From: Shewanella pealeana ATCC 700345 | GTDB taxonomy: Bacteria > Pseudomonadota > Gammaproteobacteria > Enterobacterales > Shewanellaceae | Reading direction: 5' to 3' | Assembly: GCF_000018285.1 (NCBI RefSeq) | Contig: NC_009901.1 | Coordinates: forward strand, 1,921,001-1,985,000 | DNA length: 64,000 bases | In this document: one piece after another, positions 9,502-19,100 of the stretch | How positions within the stretch are numbered: the first letter of the stretch is position 1 | How the letters are laid out: each line of letters begins with the position of its first letter | Notes under the pieces: model-generated | The model's database searches: none | Told to the model about the DNA's origin: nothing | Seen by the model: the letters and a program-made list of their open reading frames with translations, nothing else | Program-made: the position numbers and the translations under genes

Positions 9502-9886
9502 TCGAATATTTCTACTTTTGAATGATTTTCACTAATTGAGTGATTATTTTCCTTGGATTTTATCTTTATGGAGAAGTTTTAGTGTTTTTTGAGTGGATTT
9601 TGCTAAAAACTGGCTTTATAGACTTTGAGCGTTTGTGTCTATTTGACGGTTAAATGATTGGCTCGTGCGTTAATTAGACACTCTTGAGGAAGCGGGCCAG
9701 TTCTTAATGTATGTATAGTTGATCATAATGTAAGCATTTGTATGCTTTTACTGCCTAACAGTTTAACGATTGCGACGATATAGGTGATATTTGATCCAGC
9801 TCAAACTTGTTGTGGTGATTGTTAGTTATTTGTTGTGATCCATGCTGATTTTGGCACACTAAAAATGTGGCCCAAAAGGAATGAGT
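9502..9886. other. Divergent intergenic region between trpL and the DUF1538 operon
   Basis: AT-rich and without a recognisable gene. It holds the upstream side of the trp promoter and, near the right end, an FNR/EtrA-like palindrome listed separately. Confidence 0.5.
9791..9804 (+). promoter_or_regulatory. FNR/EtrA-like binding site upstream of the DUF1538 operon
   Basis: TTGATCCAGCTCAA agrees at 12 of 14 positions with the FNR/EtrA-type palindrome TTGATCTAGATCAA, and lies 83 bp before the proposed start at 9887. It suggests control by oxygen or by a CRP/FNR-family regulator. CRP can recognise overlapping sequences, so the regulator is not decided. Confidence 0.5.
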
Positions 9887-10621
9887 ATGGCTTCAATCAA
9901 TCAGCTGTTAAAAGCACTGTTCAATAGTTTCAAGGATCTGATCCCTATTATATTAGTGGTCTGCTTTTTCGAAATATTCGTCCTACAGCAAGCGCCGGAG
10001 AATCTGTTTTCGATTCTAATTGGCCTTGTCTTCATCGTAGTCGGTTTAACCTTTTTTGTTTTCGGTCTCGAAATGGGATTGTTTCCTATCGGTGAGTCGC
10101 TTGCTCAAGCGTTGGCTCGTAAAGGCAGCGTTTTCTGGTTGGTGGTTTTTTCATTTTCATTGGGCTTTGGCACGACATTAGCCGAACCCGCTTTAACCGC
10201 TGTTGCTAATGAGGCTGCAGAAGTGGCGGCTGAGGCTGGAGCAATAAAAACCTCAGAGGAAGCGATGGATAGCTACGCCATGGGGCTAAGGTTAACTGTG
10301 GCGTTATCGGTTGGCCTCGCTATTTTGCTCGGGGTGGTGCGGATCTTAAAAGGTTGGCCCATCCACTATCTCATTATCTCGGGTTACATCATCGTCATGG
10401 TGCTGACCTCATTTGCTCCTGAAAATATTATCGGTATTGCCTATGACTCAGGCGGGGTGACGACATCGACGATTACCGTGCCACTAGTGACAGCGCTCGG
10501 TGTAGGTTTAGCCTCTGTGATTAAGGGGCGCAATCCTATGCTTGATGGTTTTGGCTTAATTGCCTTTACCAGCTTAATGCCGATGATTTTTGTACTAATT
10601 TACGGAATGGTGGTGCTCTGA
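9887..10621 (+). CDS. DUF1538 family membrane protein, first subunit
   Basis: A 244-aa protein with about six to seven hydrophobic segments. It carries the two DUF1538 signatures: [16 protein letters not shown] (about residue 90) and [20 protein letters not shown] (about residue 185). The function is not established; the architecture suggests a transporter or channel. Many bacteria encode both halves in one polypeptide; here they are two adjacent genes. An ATG exists at 9881, but it abuts AAAAGGA; the ATG at 9887 has proper spacing and is preferred. The stop overlaps the next start. Confidence 0.8.
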   Translation: MASINQLLKALFNSFKDLIPIILVVCFFEIFVLQQAPENLFSILIGLVFIVVGLTFFVFGLEMGLFPIGESLAQALARKGSVFWLVVFSFSLGFGTTLAEPALTAVANEAAEVAAEAGAIKTSEEAMDSYAMGLRLTVALSVGLAILLGVVRILKGWPIHYLIISGYIIVMVLTSFAPENIIGIAYDSGGVTTSTITVPLVTALGVGLASVIKGRNPMLDGFGLIAFTSLMPMIFVLIYGMVVL

Positions 10622-11406
10622 TGGAACTGCTTGAGCAAGTGCTTGATACTCTACTGGTAACCATACGTGATGTGGTACCCATTGCGATTATCTTATTTGG
10701 CTTTCAGCTCGGGGTGCTTAAAAGGCCCGTGGCGAATTGGCGCCGGGTTGCCGCTGGCTTTGTTTATGTGATTTTAGGGCTCAGCTTCTTCTTAGTAGGC
10801 CTTGAGATGGCCCTGTTTCCCATCGGTGAGAGTATGGCTGAGCAACTGACCTCCCATGAGTTTATCCATGAAGGGGATTTGCAAAATACCGTCAACGCTT
10901 GGCAGGACTATTATTGGGTTTATATCTTCGCCGCGGCGATAGGCTTTAGTACCACGATTGCAGAGCCATCACTTATCGCGGTTGCGATAAAGGCTAACCA
11001 AGTATCCGGTGGCACCATAGGCATTCAAGGCTTGCGTATATCAGTGGCAATTGGGGTTGCCTTCGGTATTGCGCTAGGGTGTTTCCGTATTGTGGTGGGG
11101 GATCCTATTCATTACTACATTATGGCTGGTTATGTGCTGGTGGTGATCCAGACCTTTTATGCCCCCAAAATGATTGTCCCGCTTGCCTATGATTCGGGCG
11201 GTGTGACCACCTCTACCGTAACCGTGCCGTTAGTGGCTGCGTTAGGCTTAGGTTTAGCAACCAATGTCGAGGGACGAAACCCGCTTATTGATGGCTTTGG
11301 CCTGATAGCCTTTGCTAGTTTGTTTCCAATGATCACTGTGATGGGCTATGCCCAGTTAGTGGAATTTAAGAACAGAACCCAAAAGGAGCGAGATAATGCG
11401 CTTTAA
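10621..11406 (+). CDS. DUF1538 family membrane protein, second subunit
   Basis: Paralogue of the gene before it (261 aa), with matching signatures GFSTTIAEPSLIAVAIKAN and [20 protein letters not shown] and a shared LEMALFPIGES segment ([11 protein letters not shown] in the first). The start overlaps the previous stop by one base (TGATG), which implies equal production and probably a heteromeric complex. The C-terminus is a charged tail. Membrane location is inferred from hydrophobic segments; substrate unknown. Confidence 0.8.
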   Translation: MELLEQVLDTLLVTIRDVVPIAIILFGFQLGVLKRPVANWRRVAAGFVYVILGLSFFLVGLEMALFPIGESMAEQLTSHEFIHEGDLQNTVNAWQDYYWVYIFAAAIGFSTTIAEPSLIAVAIKANQVSGGTIGIQGLRISVAIGVAFGIALGCFRIVVGDPIHYYIMAGYVLVVIQTFYAPKMIVPLAYDSGGVTTSTVTVPLVAALGLGLATNVEGRNPLIDGFGLIAFASLFPMITVMGYAQLVEFKNRTQKERDNAL

Positions 11407-11746
11407 ATTGATTCTAGTGTTTATTGATGATGCCTGTACCGATGCGATCTTAGATGCGGCTCGTAGTAAAGGCGCTACTGGCGCCACAGTGATTAACCAT
11501 GCTCGTGGTGAAGGTCTTAAGCAGCAAAAGACATTCATGGGTTTGTCGTTAGATGTTCAGCGAGATGTAGTGTTGCTGCTGGTTGAAGAGCATCTATGCC
11601 GAACTATTTTAGAAACGGTCAGTGAAGTCGGTGAGTTTGATCGTGACTCGGGCAAAGGCATCGCCATTCAAATTGATGTGGAGGACGCCGTCGGAGTCGC
11701 TCATCAGGTACAAAAGCTAAGCCATGATATTGAGGATCAAATATGA
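11396..11746 (+). CDS. P-II-like signalling protein
   Basis: A 116-aa protein resembling the P-II/GlnB ferredoxin-like fold: N-terminal strand FKLILVFIDDACTDAILDAARSKGATGATVI, then HARGEGLKQQKTFMG where P-II proteins carry the T-loop, then DVVLLLVEE and a C-terminal GKGIAIQIDVEDAVG. It lacks the uridylylated Tyr motif of GlnB. It overlaps the DUF1538 gene by 11 bp behind AAAAGGAGCG. By analogy with GlnK-AmtB, it may sense a nucleotide and gate the membrane pair; this is inference. Confidence 0.65.
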   Translation: MRFKLILVFIDDACTDAILDAARSKGATGATVINHARGEGLKQQKTFMGLSLDVQRDVVLLLVEEHLCRTILETVSEVGEFDRDSGKGIAIQIDVEDAVGVAHQVQKLSHDIEDQI

Positions 11747-12150
11747 AGAACGAAAAGCTAGTCAGAAATCATGATGTCATGAGTCAAGATTATGCCATGA
11801 TCGATGGGTTGCAAACCGTGGCTGAAGCGATTGAACACGCGGTGAAAAACAAGGTTAACGTGTTATTCGTGAACAAGCGCCATGATGATGACGAGTATGG
11901 CATGGTACTAATGAGTGACATTGCCAAAAAAGTATTGGCACAAGACAGATCGCCTGAGCGAGTCAATGTCTATGAGATCATGGTTAAGCCCGTGCTATGT
12001 GTGCCAGGGAGTATGGATGTACGATACAGTGCGCGCTTATTTGATAGGTTCGGTATTACAAAGGCGCCAGTGGTTGAAGAGGGGAGAATTGCAGGACTGG
12101 TGAGTTATCACGAAATCGTGCTCAAAGGCATGATTAATAAGACAAGCTAA
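11743..12150 (+). CDS. CBS domain protein
   Basis: A 135-aa protein formed by a CBS pair: VNVLFVNKRHDDDEYGMVLMSDIAKKVL is the first repeat and VRYSARLFDRFGITKAPVVEEGRIAGLVSYHEIV the second. CBS pairs bind adenine nucleotides. It begins with a 4-nt ATGA overlap with the P-II-like gene, so all four genes form one tightly coupled operon. A likely role is nucleotide-sensing control of the DUF1538 proteins. Confidence 0.8.
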   Translation: MKNEKLVRNHDVMSQDYAMIDGLQTVAEAIEHAVKNKVNVLFVNKRHDDDEYGMVLMSDIAKKVLAQDRSPERVNVYEIMVKPVLCVPGSMDVRYSARLFDRFGITKAPVVEEGRIAGLVSYHEIVLKGMINKTS

Positions 12151-12169
12151 GCTCACTATCGTCGAGTAT

Positions 12170-12194
12170 AACCGAGCAGGCTATCCACTCGGTT
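12170..12194 (+). terminator. Possible weak terminator after the DUF1538 operon
   Basis: AACCGAG and CTCGGTT form a 7-bp stem around an 11-nt loop, followed by ordinary sequence rather than a clean T-run. Termination efficiency is doubtful. Confidence 0.35.
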
Positions 12195-12348
12195 TACCGG
12201 CTTTAGCTTTTTAGGCCCGATCTGAAAGTGCTTGAGGCGCTCGCATATAGCTGCTAACTCGGCTTACCACTTCTAACCTGGGCTCCTCAAGAATGCAGGC
12301 TTCTGCTACACTGGCTTTGGTCACTTTTTAATTTAAGTTCAATTCGTT

Positions 12349-13158
12349 ATGCAGCGCCCACCATTACGTCAAGCCAAAACCATCGATAATGTGTTTAATA
12401 GTGCTTATTGGCATTTGAGCCAGCAGGATTTCACTATTAATGAAATTCGCACCAAACTCGAACGTAAAACCGAAAACCAAGAATGGATCGATACCGTCCT
12501 TGCTAGACTCATCGAGGGGGGCTACCTAAAAAATGATTTTGACTTTGCCGTGCGTTATTGCGAGCTAGCTTTTAGTCATGAACTCGGTGCTGGGGCAATA
12601 AGGCGCAAACTACAACAGCGAGGCGTATCCCTTACAGATATTGATAGCGCAATAGAGCGGGTAACTGATGAGCAAAATGTCGATGGTTATGAGATGGCAA
12701 CATCTAGGCTGCTCAGCAGATTTGATAACTTTTATGGCACCAATAAAGAGAAGGTGTATGCACAAATGACGGCAAAAGGCTTTTCTCGAGTAGAAATTGA
12801 TCACGCATTAGCAGCGCATCCGATGCGTGAAACTTTGCGCAGTAAAATGGCCGTTAAAGCTGACAAAGCGGACTTAAGCACCGAAATTATTAAGTTATAT
12901 AGCAAGGGAAAAGGTCAAACCCTTATTCAACAGGAGCTTAAGCAGCGACTGATTGATTTAAGCGATTTTGAAGACACCCTGTACCAATTGACGCTTGCTG
13001 GAGATGTTGATTTTTATCAAAGCTGTAAAGTTGAACTAGCTAAGAAGCGCTATGACTTATCGGATTATAAAGATAAGTCGAAAGCCTATGCCTATTTATC
13101 ACGTAAGGGCTTCAACAGTGATGAAATCAAAGAGGCGATGAGGCTGGATGATGAGTAA
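12349..13158 (+). CDS. RecX-like protein
   Basis: A 269-aa protein of helical repeats typical of RecX: AYWHLSQQDFTINEIRTKLERK, then LARLIEGGYLKNDFDFAVRYCE, LGAGAIRRKLQQRGVSLTDIDSAI, and further repeats to YAYLSRKGFNSDEIKEAM. RecX regulates RecA filaments, but the normal recX sits beside recA and is about 150-170 aa. This longer gene is far from any recA seen here, so it is probably a paralogue with unknown partner. It stands alone, divergent in function from both neighbours. Confidence 0.6.
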   Translation: MQRPPLRQAKTIDNVFNSAYWHLSQQDFTINEIRTKLERKTENQEWIDTVLARLIEGGYLKNDFDFAVRYCELAFSHELGAGAIRRKLQQRGVSLTDIDSAIERVTDEQNVDGYEMATSRLLSRFDNFYGTNKEKVYAQMTAKGFSRVEIDHALAAHPMRETLRSKMAVKADKADLSTEIIKLYSKGKGQTLIQQELKQRLIDLSDFEDTLYQLTLAGDVDFYQSCKVELAKKRYDLSDYKDKSKAYAYLSRKGFNSDEIKEAMRLDDE

Positions 13159-13191
13159 TCTACTCAAAATAACTTGTTGTAGGTAAAGTTT

Positions 13192-13872
13192 CTATATTGA
13201 GTAGTCGCTATGTTGGTTCAGCCATAATTTACTCATATGGCGTAGTAGTTTGTTGATGCGCTCGGCTTGGTATTTATCATTTAACTTGGTATTTAGCGCA
13301 GGGATCGGCACGCTTCGGTCTGTAAGGCGGTGGAAGATTGTTGAAAAAAGCTCTGTCATGCAGATTTCATATTCATTGCTGGCGTATAACCGATCCCACT
13401 CTATGCCTGCCTTAGTGGAAAAGATTAGAGTCAACAATTCAATGTCTTGGGAGAACTTTTTAATTTGTTCTGTACCCATACAGTGTTCCTTTATTAAATC
13501 TAAGAATAGATCGAGACATTCTCCTCTGGGAATAACATCAAATAGATCGCCTATGCGACGGGCTTTATGTTTTTTTTCTGAAATGACTTCAACAATTTGA
13601 GTATAGTAATCTTCAAATTTATGGACGATAAGGCGATCGAGTACTCGTTCTCTCGTGGGCGGTACATTGGTAAAATGTCGATGAACATGGTCACAGAAGT
13701 TGGCCGCATCTAAGTTTTCGATGAGTGTTGAGGAAATTTTTGAGCCGATATCATTAGGTAAGGCGTTGGCTTCCATTACCTTTTCTATACCTAAGGATAT
13801 ATAGGAGTCGAATTGTCGAGGAAGTCTGCTATTGCAGGGATACGGGCAGAAATCTTTTTTTGAACATTTCAA
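13192..13872 (-). CDS. Hypothetical protein with N-terminal cysteine cluster
   Basis: Not recognised. A 226-aa, mostly helical, charged protein without signal peptide or membrane segment. The N-terminus holds three cysteines in CSKKDFCPYPC, with further Cys at 14, about 60, 119 and 131, and two His in CDHVHRHF, suggestive of metal binding but unproven. The start is a TTG at 13872, supported by GGAG eight bases upstream. It is convergent with the RecX-like gene across a 33-bp gap. Confidence 0.6.
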   Translation of the reverse strand: MKCSKKDFCPYPCNSRLPRQFDSYISLGIEKVMEANALPNDIGSKISSTLIENLDAANFCDHVHRHFTNVPPTRERVLDRLIVHKFEDYYTQIVEVISEKKHKARRIGDLFDVIPRGECLDLFLDLIKEHCMGTEQIKKFSQDIELLTLIFSTKAGIEWDRLYASNEYEICMTELFSTIFHRLTDRSVPIPALNTKLNDKYQAERINKLLRHMSKLWLNQHSDYSI

Positions 13873-14128
13873 ATTGATTACTCCATCCTTGAGTATCTAG
13901 ATTCATCCTACCTAAAGCTATAATACACAGACTTATTCCCGTCAAATAATAACTATTTTGTGCACCTAGTATCAGAAGCATCACCATATTTATCAGTTTA
14001 CTCTGAAATCTAAGTATCTAAAGCCGAAAATCTAAGTCACGGCATCTGAACTTAAAATAGTCAGATTTTCGACTATGCTTATTGAGCTGTGAACTAGTCA
14101 TATCAAATTGATAAAGGTAGGTAAATCT

Positions 14129-14680
14129 ATGAGGCTCAATCAAACCCTGTTACTGGCACTGTTTTGCTTGCTGGTATTCCCAAGCCAGGCCATAGAGCTT
14201 AACAGTATTGATATCAGCGAAGGCAAGACGCTCAAGAAAGCCCAGATATTTAATCAATGGGGCTGTAGCGGGGAAAATAGTTCTCCTGAACTCAGTTGGA
14301 GTGAGATCCCTATAGGCTCGAAAAGTTTTGCTGTGACCATGTACGACCCAGATGCACCAACAGGCAGTGGCTGGTGGCATTGGCTGGTTGTTAATTTACC
14401 CGCTAACACCCAAGGCTTGCCTGCAAACTCGGGGGTAAAAGGAGGGGCGAATCTTCCAGAGGGGGCGAGTATGGTCAATAATGATTTTGGCTTTAAGGGA
14501 TTTGGCGGCGCCTGTCCGCCAGCAGGTTCTGCGCCACACAATTATCAGATCACCGTTTATGCACTGGATGTCGCTCATATTGAGTTGCCAGATAACGCAA
14601 CGGCGGCATTGGCGGGATACAATATCTATCAACATCTTCTCGGTAAGGCTACATTGACTGCGCCAACTAATGCTAGATAG
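14129..14680 (+). CDS. YbhB/YbcL family (PEBP-like) exported protein
   Basis: Phosphatidylethanolamine-binding-protein fold (183 aa). It shows the ligand-site motifs YDPDAPTGSGWWHWLVVNLP and PHNYQITVYAL, and an N-terminal signal peptide ending near PSQA, so it is probably periplasmic. Bacterial members have no settled biochemical role. The frame is open from a TTG at 14108, but the ATG at 14129 begins a proper signal peptide and follows AGGTAGG. Single gene with its own terminator. Confidence 0.85.
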   Translation: MRLNQTLLLALFCLLVFPSQAIELNSIDISEGKTLKKAQIFNQWGCSGENSSPELSWSEIPIGSKSFAVTMYDPDAPTGSGWWHWLVVNLPANTQGLPANSGVKGGANLPEGASMVNNDFGFKGFGGACPPAGSAPHNYQITVYALDVAHIELPDNATAALAGYNIYQHLLGKATLTAPTNAR

Positions 14681-14750
14681 GCTTTGTGCTTATTAATTAA
14701 AGCTGTTAGCGCAGAAGTAGGCTGAGCGAGATAGCGAGAAATTGATATGA

Positions 14751-14778
14751 AAAAGGCAGCATATATATGCTGCCTTTT
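14751..14778. terminator. Intrinsic terminator, bidirectional
   Basis: A perfect 28-bp palindrome (AAAAGGCAGC arms around ATATATAT), lying between the converging PEBP-like and glutaredoxin-like genes. Confidence 0.8.
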
Positions 14779-14846
14779 GCTTTTAGCTCACTGTCCTTTC
14801 TTGAGAACTGTTGACACCGATTAGGACAAGATATGAGGTTTACTGG

Positions 14847-15203
14847 TTAAGCAAATTTCTTATCGAGAAAGCTGATGATCTCTGATGACTCATACATCCA
14901 AGTCGACTGACCATTTTCTTCAATCTTCATGCAAGGAACCTGTAGCTTTCCACCTTCGTTTAGCAAAGTGGTCTTGTGTGGCTCTTGCTTGGCATCGAGC
15001 GTGACGATATTTAAGCCTTGGCGACGCAGTGAGCGGCGAACTTTGACGCAAAATGGGCAAGCCTTATATTCGTAAATAGTCATGCTGCTGGTTGCGCTGT
15101 CGATTTTTTGTTGTTCTTCTTGTGGACGCTTTAGTTTTTTAGGCGCAAAAACAAAGTTTAAAAACAAAATGATACGGCCTAATACCCAACGAATGATAAA
15201 CAT
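14847..15203 (-). CDS. Membrane-anchored glutaredoxin-like protein
   Basis: A 118-aa protein with one N-terminal hydrophobic segment (about residues 3-20), a basic linker, and a glutaredoxin/GST-N thioredoxin-fold domain from about residue 41. The redox motif CPFC is at residues 49-52 and the cis-Pro is in KLQVPCMKI. It probably reduces glutathione-mixed disulfides or passes thiols at the cytoplasmic face of the inner membrane. No partner gene is adjacent. Confidence 0.8.
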   Translation of the reverse strand: MFIIRWVLGRIILFLNFVFAPKKLKRPQEEQQKIDSATSSMTIYEYKACPFCVKVRRSLRRQGLNIVTLDAKQEPHKTTLLNEGGKLQVPCMKIEENGQSTWMYESSEIISFLDKKFA

Positions 15204-15291
15204 TAACTACCTCTGATATATTGATACTCGCGCAGATTTTAACTCAAGCGTTACAGGGTTGAAAGTATTGATTAAAAAATGAGTTTCATTT

Positions 15292-15948
15292 TCACAGCAA
15301 GTGCCAATGACATTGACCCAGTTGCTTTAGTTCCTTGTCTATAGACAAGAGTGCTGCATCGTCTGGACATAGGCAGATCTGCTGGCTAAATCTTGCAAGC
15401 TGCTGTTGAAAAGGCTCGCTCAGTGGCTGCTCTTGGCTAACGTGAAGCTCAATGTGAGGGGCAAATAAAAAATCCACTAAATTAAGTGCGTTTAAGTCTT
15501 CGAGTTCGCAGTTATTGATATCGCCGCAAAGGCTGGCGCTGGCTATCGATGGTGTCATTATCATCGCGCCAGCACTCACGCCGACTAGAGCGCCACCATT
15601 TATGGCATATTGGCGCAAAACCGGCAGTAGCTTTCTGGATTTTAGTGCTTTTAAGAAACGGTAGGTGTCGCCCCCAGACAGCTGAATGGCGTCACAGTCT
15701 AGCAACTGGTCTAGCGCATGTTGTGAAAAGCCAGCTTCCAATTCGAGGTAGACGCTGAGCTCTGCACCACACGTTTTATATAGCATTTTGGTCTGTTGAA
15801 AGTATTCTCTTTGCGGATCCGGTTGTGATGCGATATAGCCAACTTTTAGCGGAGACTGGCTTTTGATACTAACGAGTGATTGGAGTAGTGCATTGATCGC
15901 CGCTTGGCCATTTTCAGTATTGGGATCACTCAGTAGAGCGAGTTTCAT
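15292..15948 (-). CDS. Peptidase E-like (S51) / class I GAT-fold protein
   Basis: Family S51 fold (218 aa). The nucleophile serine is in the elbow GVSAGAM (Ser125) and the preceding loop is LSGGDTYRFL. True PepE cleaves Asp-X dipeptides. The sequence diverges from classical PepE, so substrate specificity is open. The frame extends upstream to 16011, but MKLALLSDP at 15948 is the natural start of the first beta strand. Confidence 0.75.
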   Translation of the reverse strand: MKLALLSDPNTENGQAAINALLQSLVSIKSQSPLKVGYIASQPDPQREYFQQTKMLYKTCGAELSVYLELEAGFSQHALDQLLDCDAIQLSGGDTYRFLKALKSRKLLPVLRQYAINGGALVGVSAGAMIMTPSIASASLCGDINNCELEDLNALNLVDFLFAPHIELHVSQEQPLSEPFQQQLARFSQQICLCPDDAALLSIDKELKQLGQCHWHLL

Positions 15949-16090
15949 ATATTCAGTCCTTTGAGCGTTTGTGGCTGTATGACAAATGATTTTTGTGTGT
16001 ATCGAGAGCAATGCTTAACTCGTACATTGACCTTAACGGATCCATGTTTATTAAAGCGAAAGCTAAATTCATCGTTGAAGCTGAGCTCGA

Positions 16091-16116
16091 TAGGCACACT
16101 AAAATGAGTGTGCCTA
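16091..16116 (-). terminator. Hairpin downstream of the DUF748 gene
   Basis: A 10-bp perfect stem (TAGGCACACT/AGTGTGCCTA) with a 6-nt loop, about 20 bp after the DUF748 stop. The T-run after it is poor. Confidence 0.5.
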
Positions 16117-16136
16117 ATCAAGATTGGATTTCAGTT

Positions 16137-19100
16137 TTACTTGGCAGATAAGCTTAATAATGCTTGGCTTGCTCCGGTGTTGAGTTCCACTCGGCTATCG
16201 AGCAGAAATATTCTTTCTGGTGCGATATTCCTGTTCTCAATTAAGTAGGTTTTGACTGCCGTGGCACGTGTTTGTGCAAGCTCTCCGAGAGTTTCTTCGG
16301 CTACACGTTGTGCTCCTAAGGTAAAGTTATAAAGGGCAATGTGCCAGCGCTGAGATAGTTGCTCATCATTAAGCTTGTCTTCACCTTGATGCTCAGCCTC
16401 TATCTTGTCTTTCACCGCTTGAGCCGAGCTACCCAGTTCAGTTTCATAGAGTTTAATGAGTGCATCAGATAGCGGCCCAGATGTTGGAAAGCTGCTTGGC
16501 GAAAGATCCGCTGGGACACTTGTGATATCAAGCTTGGCTGTTTGAGCGAGTTTACTCTTAAGTTGCTGCTCACTGAGGGCTTGACTGTCTTCAAGCATAT
16601 TAACGCCGCCTTCAACATTGAGGGTTAGCATAGGTCTGTCACTCAGTCCTTTAGCTAATTTATCTAAGGTTTCTTGCTCTTTTGCATCCAGAGACGCAAT
16701 ACCCGGCGCAAAATTGATCTTGTCTAATTCGCCTTCATCGGCGCCAAGTAAATTAGCGAGCAGGGTAAACGGAGCGGTTACCACCTTGGTGATCACGTTG
16801 GTAAAGGCTGTCATCACTATGCTGCCGATGCTAAAGCTTGGGTCGTCAATATCGCCAGAGACCTGCAGACCTAAATCAATCACGCCATGTCTGTCTTGCA
16901 ATAGAGCAATGGCTAAGGTGACAGGTAAGGTGGTGGCTAGGCTGCTGTCGCTAGGTTTACCCAGTTTTAGCTGGTCGACGATTAAATGGTTATCACCAAC
17001 AAGTTGGTTGTTATCGAGTTTATAGTTGAGATCTAACGATAATAGGCCTTTATCTATGTAATAACCTGCGTAGGTGCCTGAATAAGGATTAACAGATGTG
17101 AGCTCGACATGTTTAAAGCTAAGGGCTAAGTCTAAGTAAGGCTGCTCCAGCAAGGGATTGATATCGCCTTTTAGGGTGACAGGCGCGTAGCGATCGATTT
17201 TACCCTTAAGATCCACCGATGCAGTTTGGTTACTGCTTGAAGATAGTTTGCTTACCTTACCGTCTAAATGCTCGATACTGGCGGCAAAATTAGGTGTTAA
17301 TGAGTTATCAGCGAAGAAGGTTGAGCCATCATTAAAGCTAATTTGATTGATGGTTAACGCCAAAGATTTCTCCGTTGTTTTGTCTGCTTGTTGAGTCGAC
17401 ACGCTGGCCGTGACCGCAGCTTTTTGTTGCCCCTGTTTGGTGGCCGCTTTTGTGTTAGCCCTGTTTTTGTCAGAAGTCGCTTGTACCACAATTAAATCAC
17501 CGATGTTGGTGCTCTTATCTTTGGCGATAATGATACGACCATAGGGCTTGTTAAGGGTAACTAGGTCGATATCGAGGCGGTTATCCTGCTTATCAAATTC
17601 TAGGTGATTGACTTCCAGTGCTTTCCATTTGAGTAACTCTTTTTTCTGCACAGTATCTTTAATCAGTAGATCGTTAACGCTTAAGTTACCGATATAGCTT
17701 AACTGCTCGGTTTTAGCATTGATAACCAGTTCGCCTTGAGTATTGAAATCACCTTGCTGGAGCTGGATATTCACATAAGGTTTCAGGTAACTCTGTATTT
17801 GCGGCAGGGCAAACTCGGTTACCGAGACTTTGGCATTCACTAACTGCTTTAATGCATCTATGCTGCCGCTAGATTGAACTATCCCCTCTTGGTTGACGTT
17901 AAGCGACAGTTGATAGTCGATGGGGTTGGCAAGGCTAGCGTCGATTGCGCCAGTGGTTAAGTCAATATCATCTATCTGCCAAAGGGTGTTTTTAGTCACC
18001 AATTGCTCTGTCAGGTTGACTTGATAATCCTTAAGTTTGATAGCCTTAAGCACAGCAGTCCAACTTTGCTTGGCCGTTTTCGCAGTATCGTTATTGGCTT
18101 GTTTAGCAATATTGGTATCAACTCTAGTATCAGCTGGTTCTATTGACTCTGAGCTCGTTGCCTCAGAGCTATTTTTCTCAGACTTAGTTATTTCTGGCTT
18201 AGTTATCTTAGGCTTAGGAGCCTGTGCCTGGGTGAACACAGGTTTTTCATTGATTGGCGTAAAGAGCTTGCTAAGGTCGATGCCGTCTTTATTTATTTTG
18301 GTGTTAAGCACTAAACCGTGAGTATCTAAGGTTTCAGCTGTGACCGTTTGCTGCTGAAGATCGAAAGCTATTCCTTTAAGGGCGGTCATAGGCAGGTTAA
18401 TAATCGACTGTTCTTGATAGTCAAAATTAAGCTCGTCGAGTTTTACTAGACCAAGGTCGGTAGTGACTTCGAATTTATCATTTTGGATCTGTAGCTGATA
18501 ATTGCTCGATAGACTCAAACGCCCAGAGGTCAACACTGGCGCAAACTGCTCAGAGATGAACGACCAAAATTGTGGCAGTTGAATGTTAGTGAGTTGCACA
18601 TCGCCGACAATATTAAGGGGAGACAGTTGCACTAGGCCCTGAGTAGCTATTTCTCCGCCATTACGCCCGACCACATGAATTGCATAGTGGTTAGTTTGCT
18701 GCTTGTCACCTAAGTTTTCCAGTGTCGATTTGATGACATGATTCGAGTCGAAAAATTTTACATTGAGGTTAAGCTCTGGATAGTGCAATTGACTATTGGT
18801 CACGTGATCAATAAAACTCAAATCGGCGTTTACAATCGCTAAGTTAGTGACGATAAAATGAGGAAGTCGACTGGACTCGGTTGACTGCTCACTTTGTTCT
18901 GTTTTAGGGCGATTTGCTAATGTGTCGATAATATCTGAAAAATTAAAGCGTAAGCTTTGAGGTGCTTTTATTCGCTCAACGTTTATCGAAGGCGCCGCTA
19001 AGGTGACGTCTGCAACACTAAATGCTGTATTGAATAGCGAGTTCCAAAATTGGTACTCAAAACTGAGTTGCTTAAAGCCGACAAAGGGCTGGTTGTTCGT

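Noticed and set aside
14150..14635. Antisense frames over the PEBP-like gene
   Set aside because: The sense strand has a signal peptide, ribosome site and PEBP motifs; the antisense frames have none.
16618..17025. Open frames antisense to the DUF748 gene
   Set aside because: Shadow frames; the sense frame is continuous over 1073 codons with family features.
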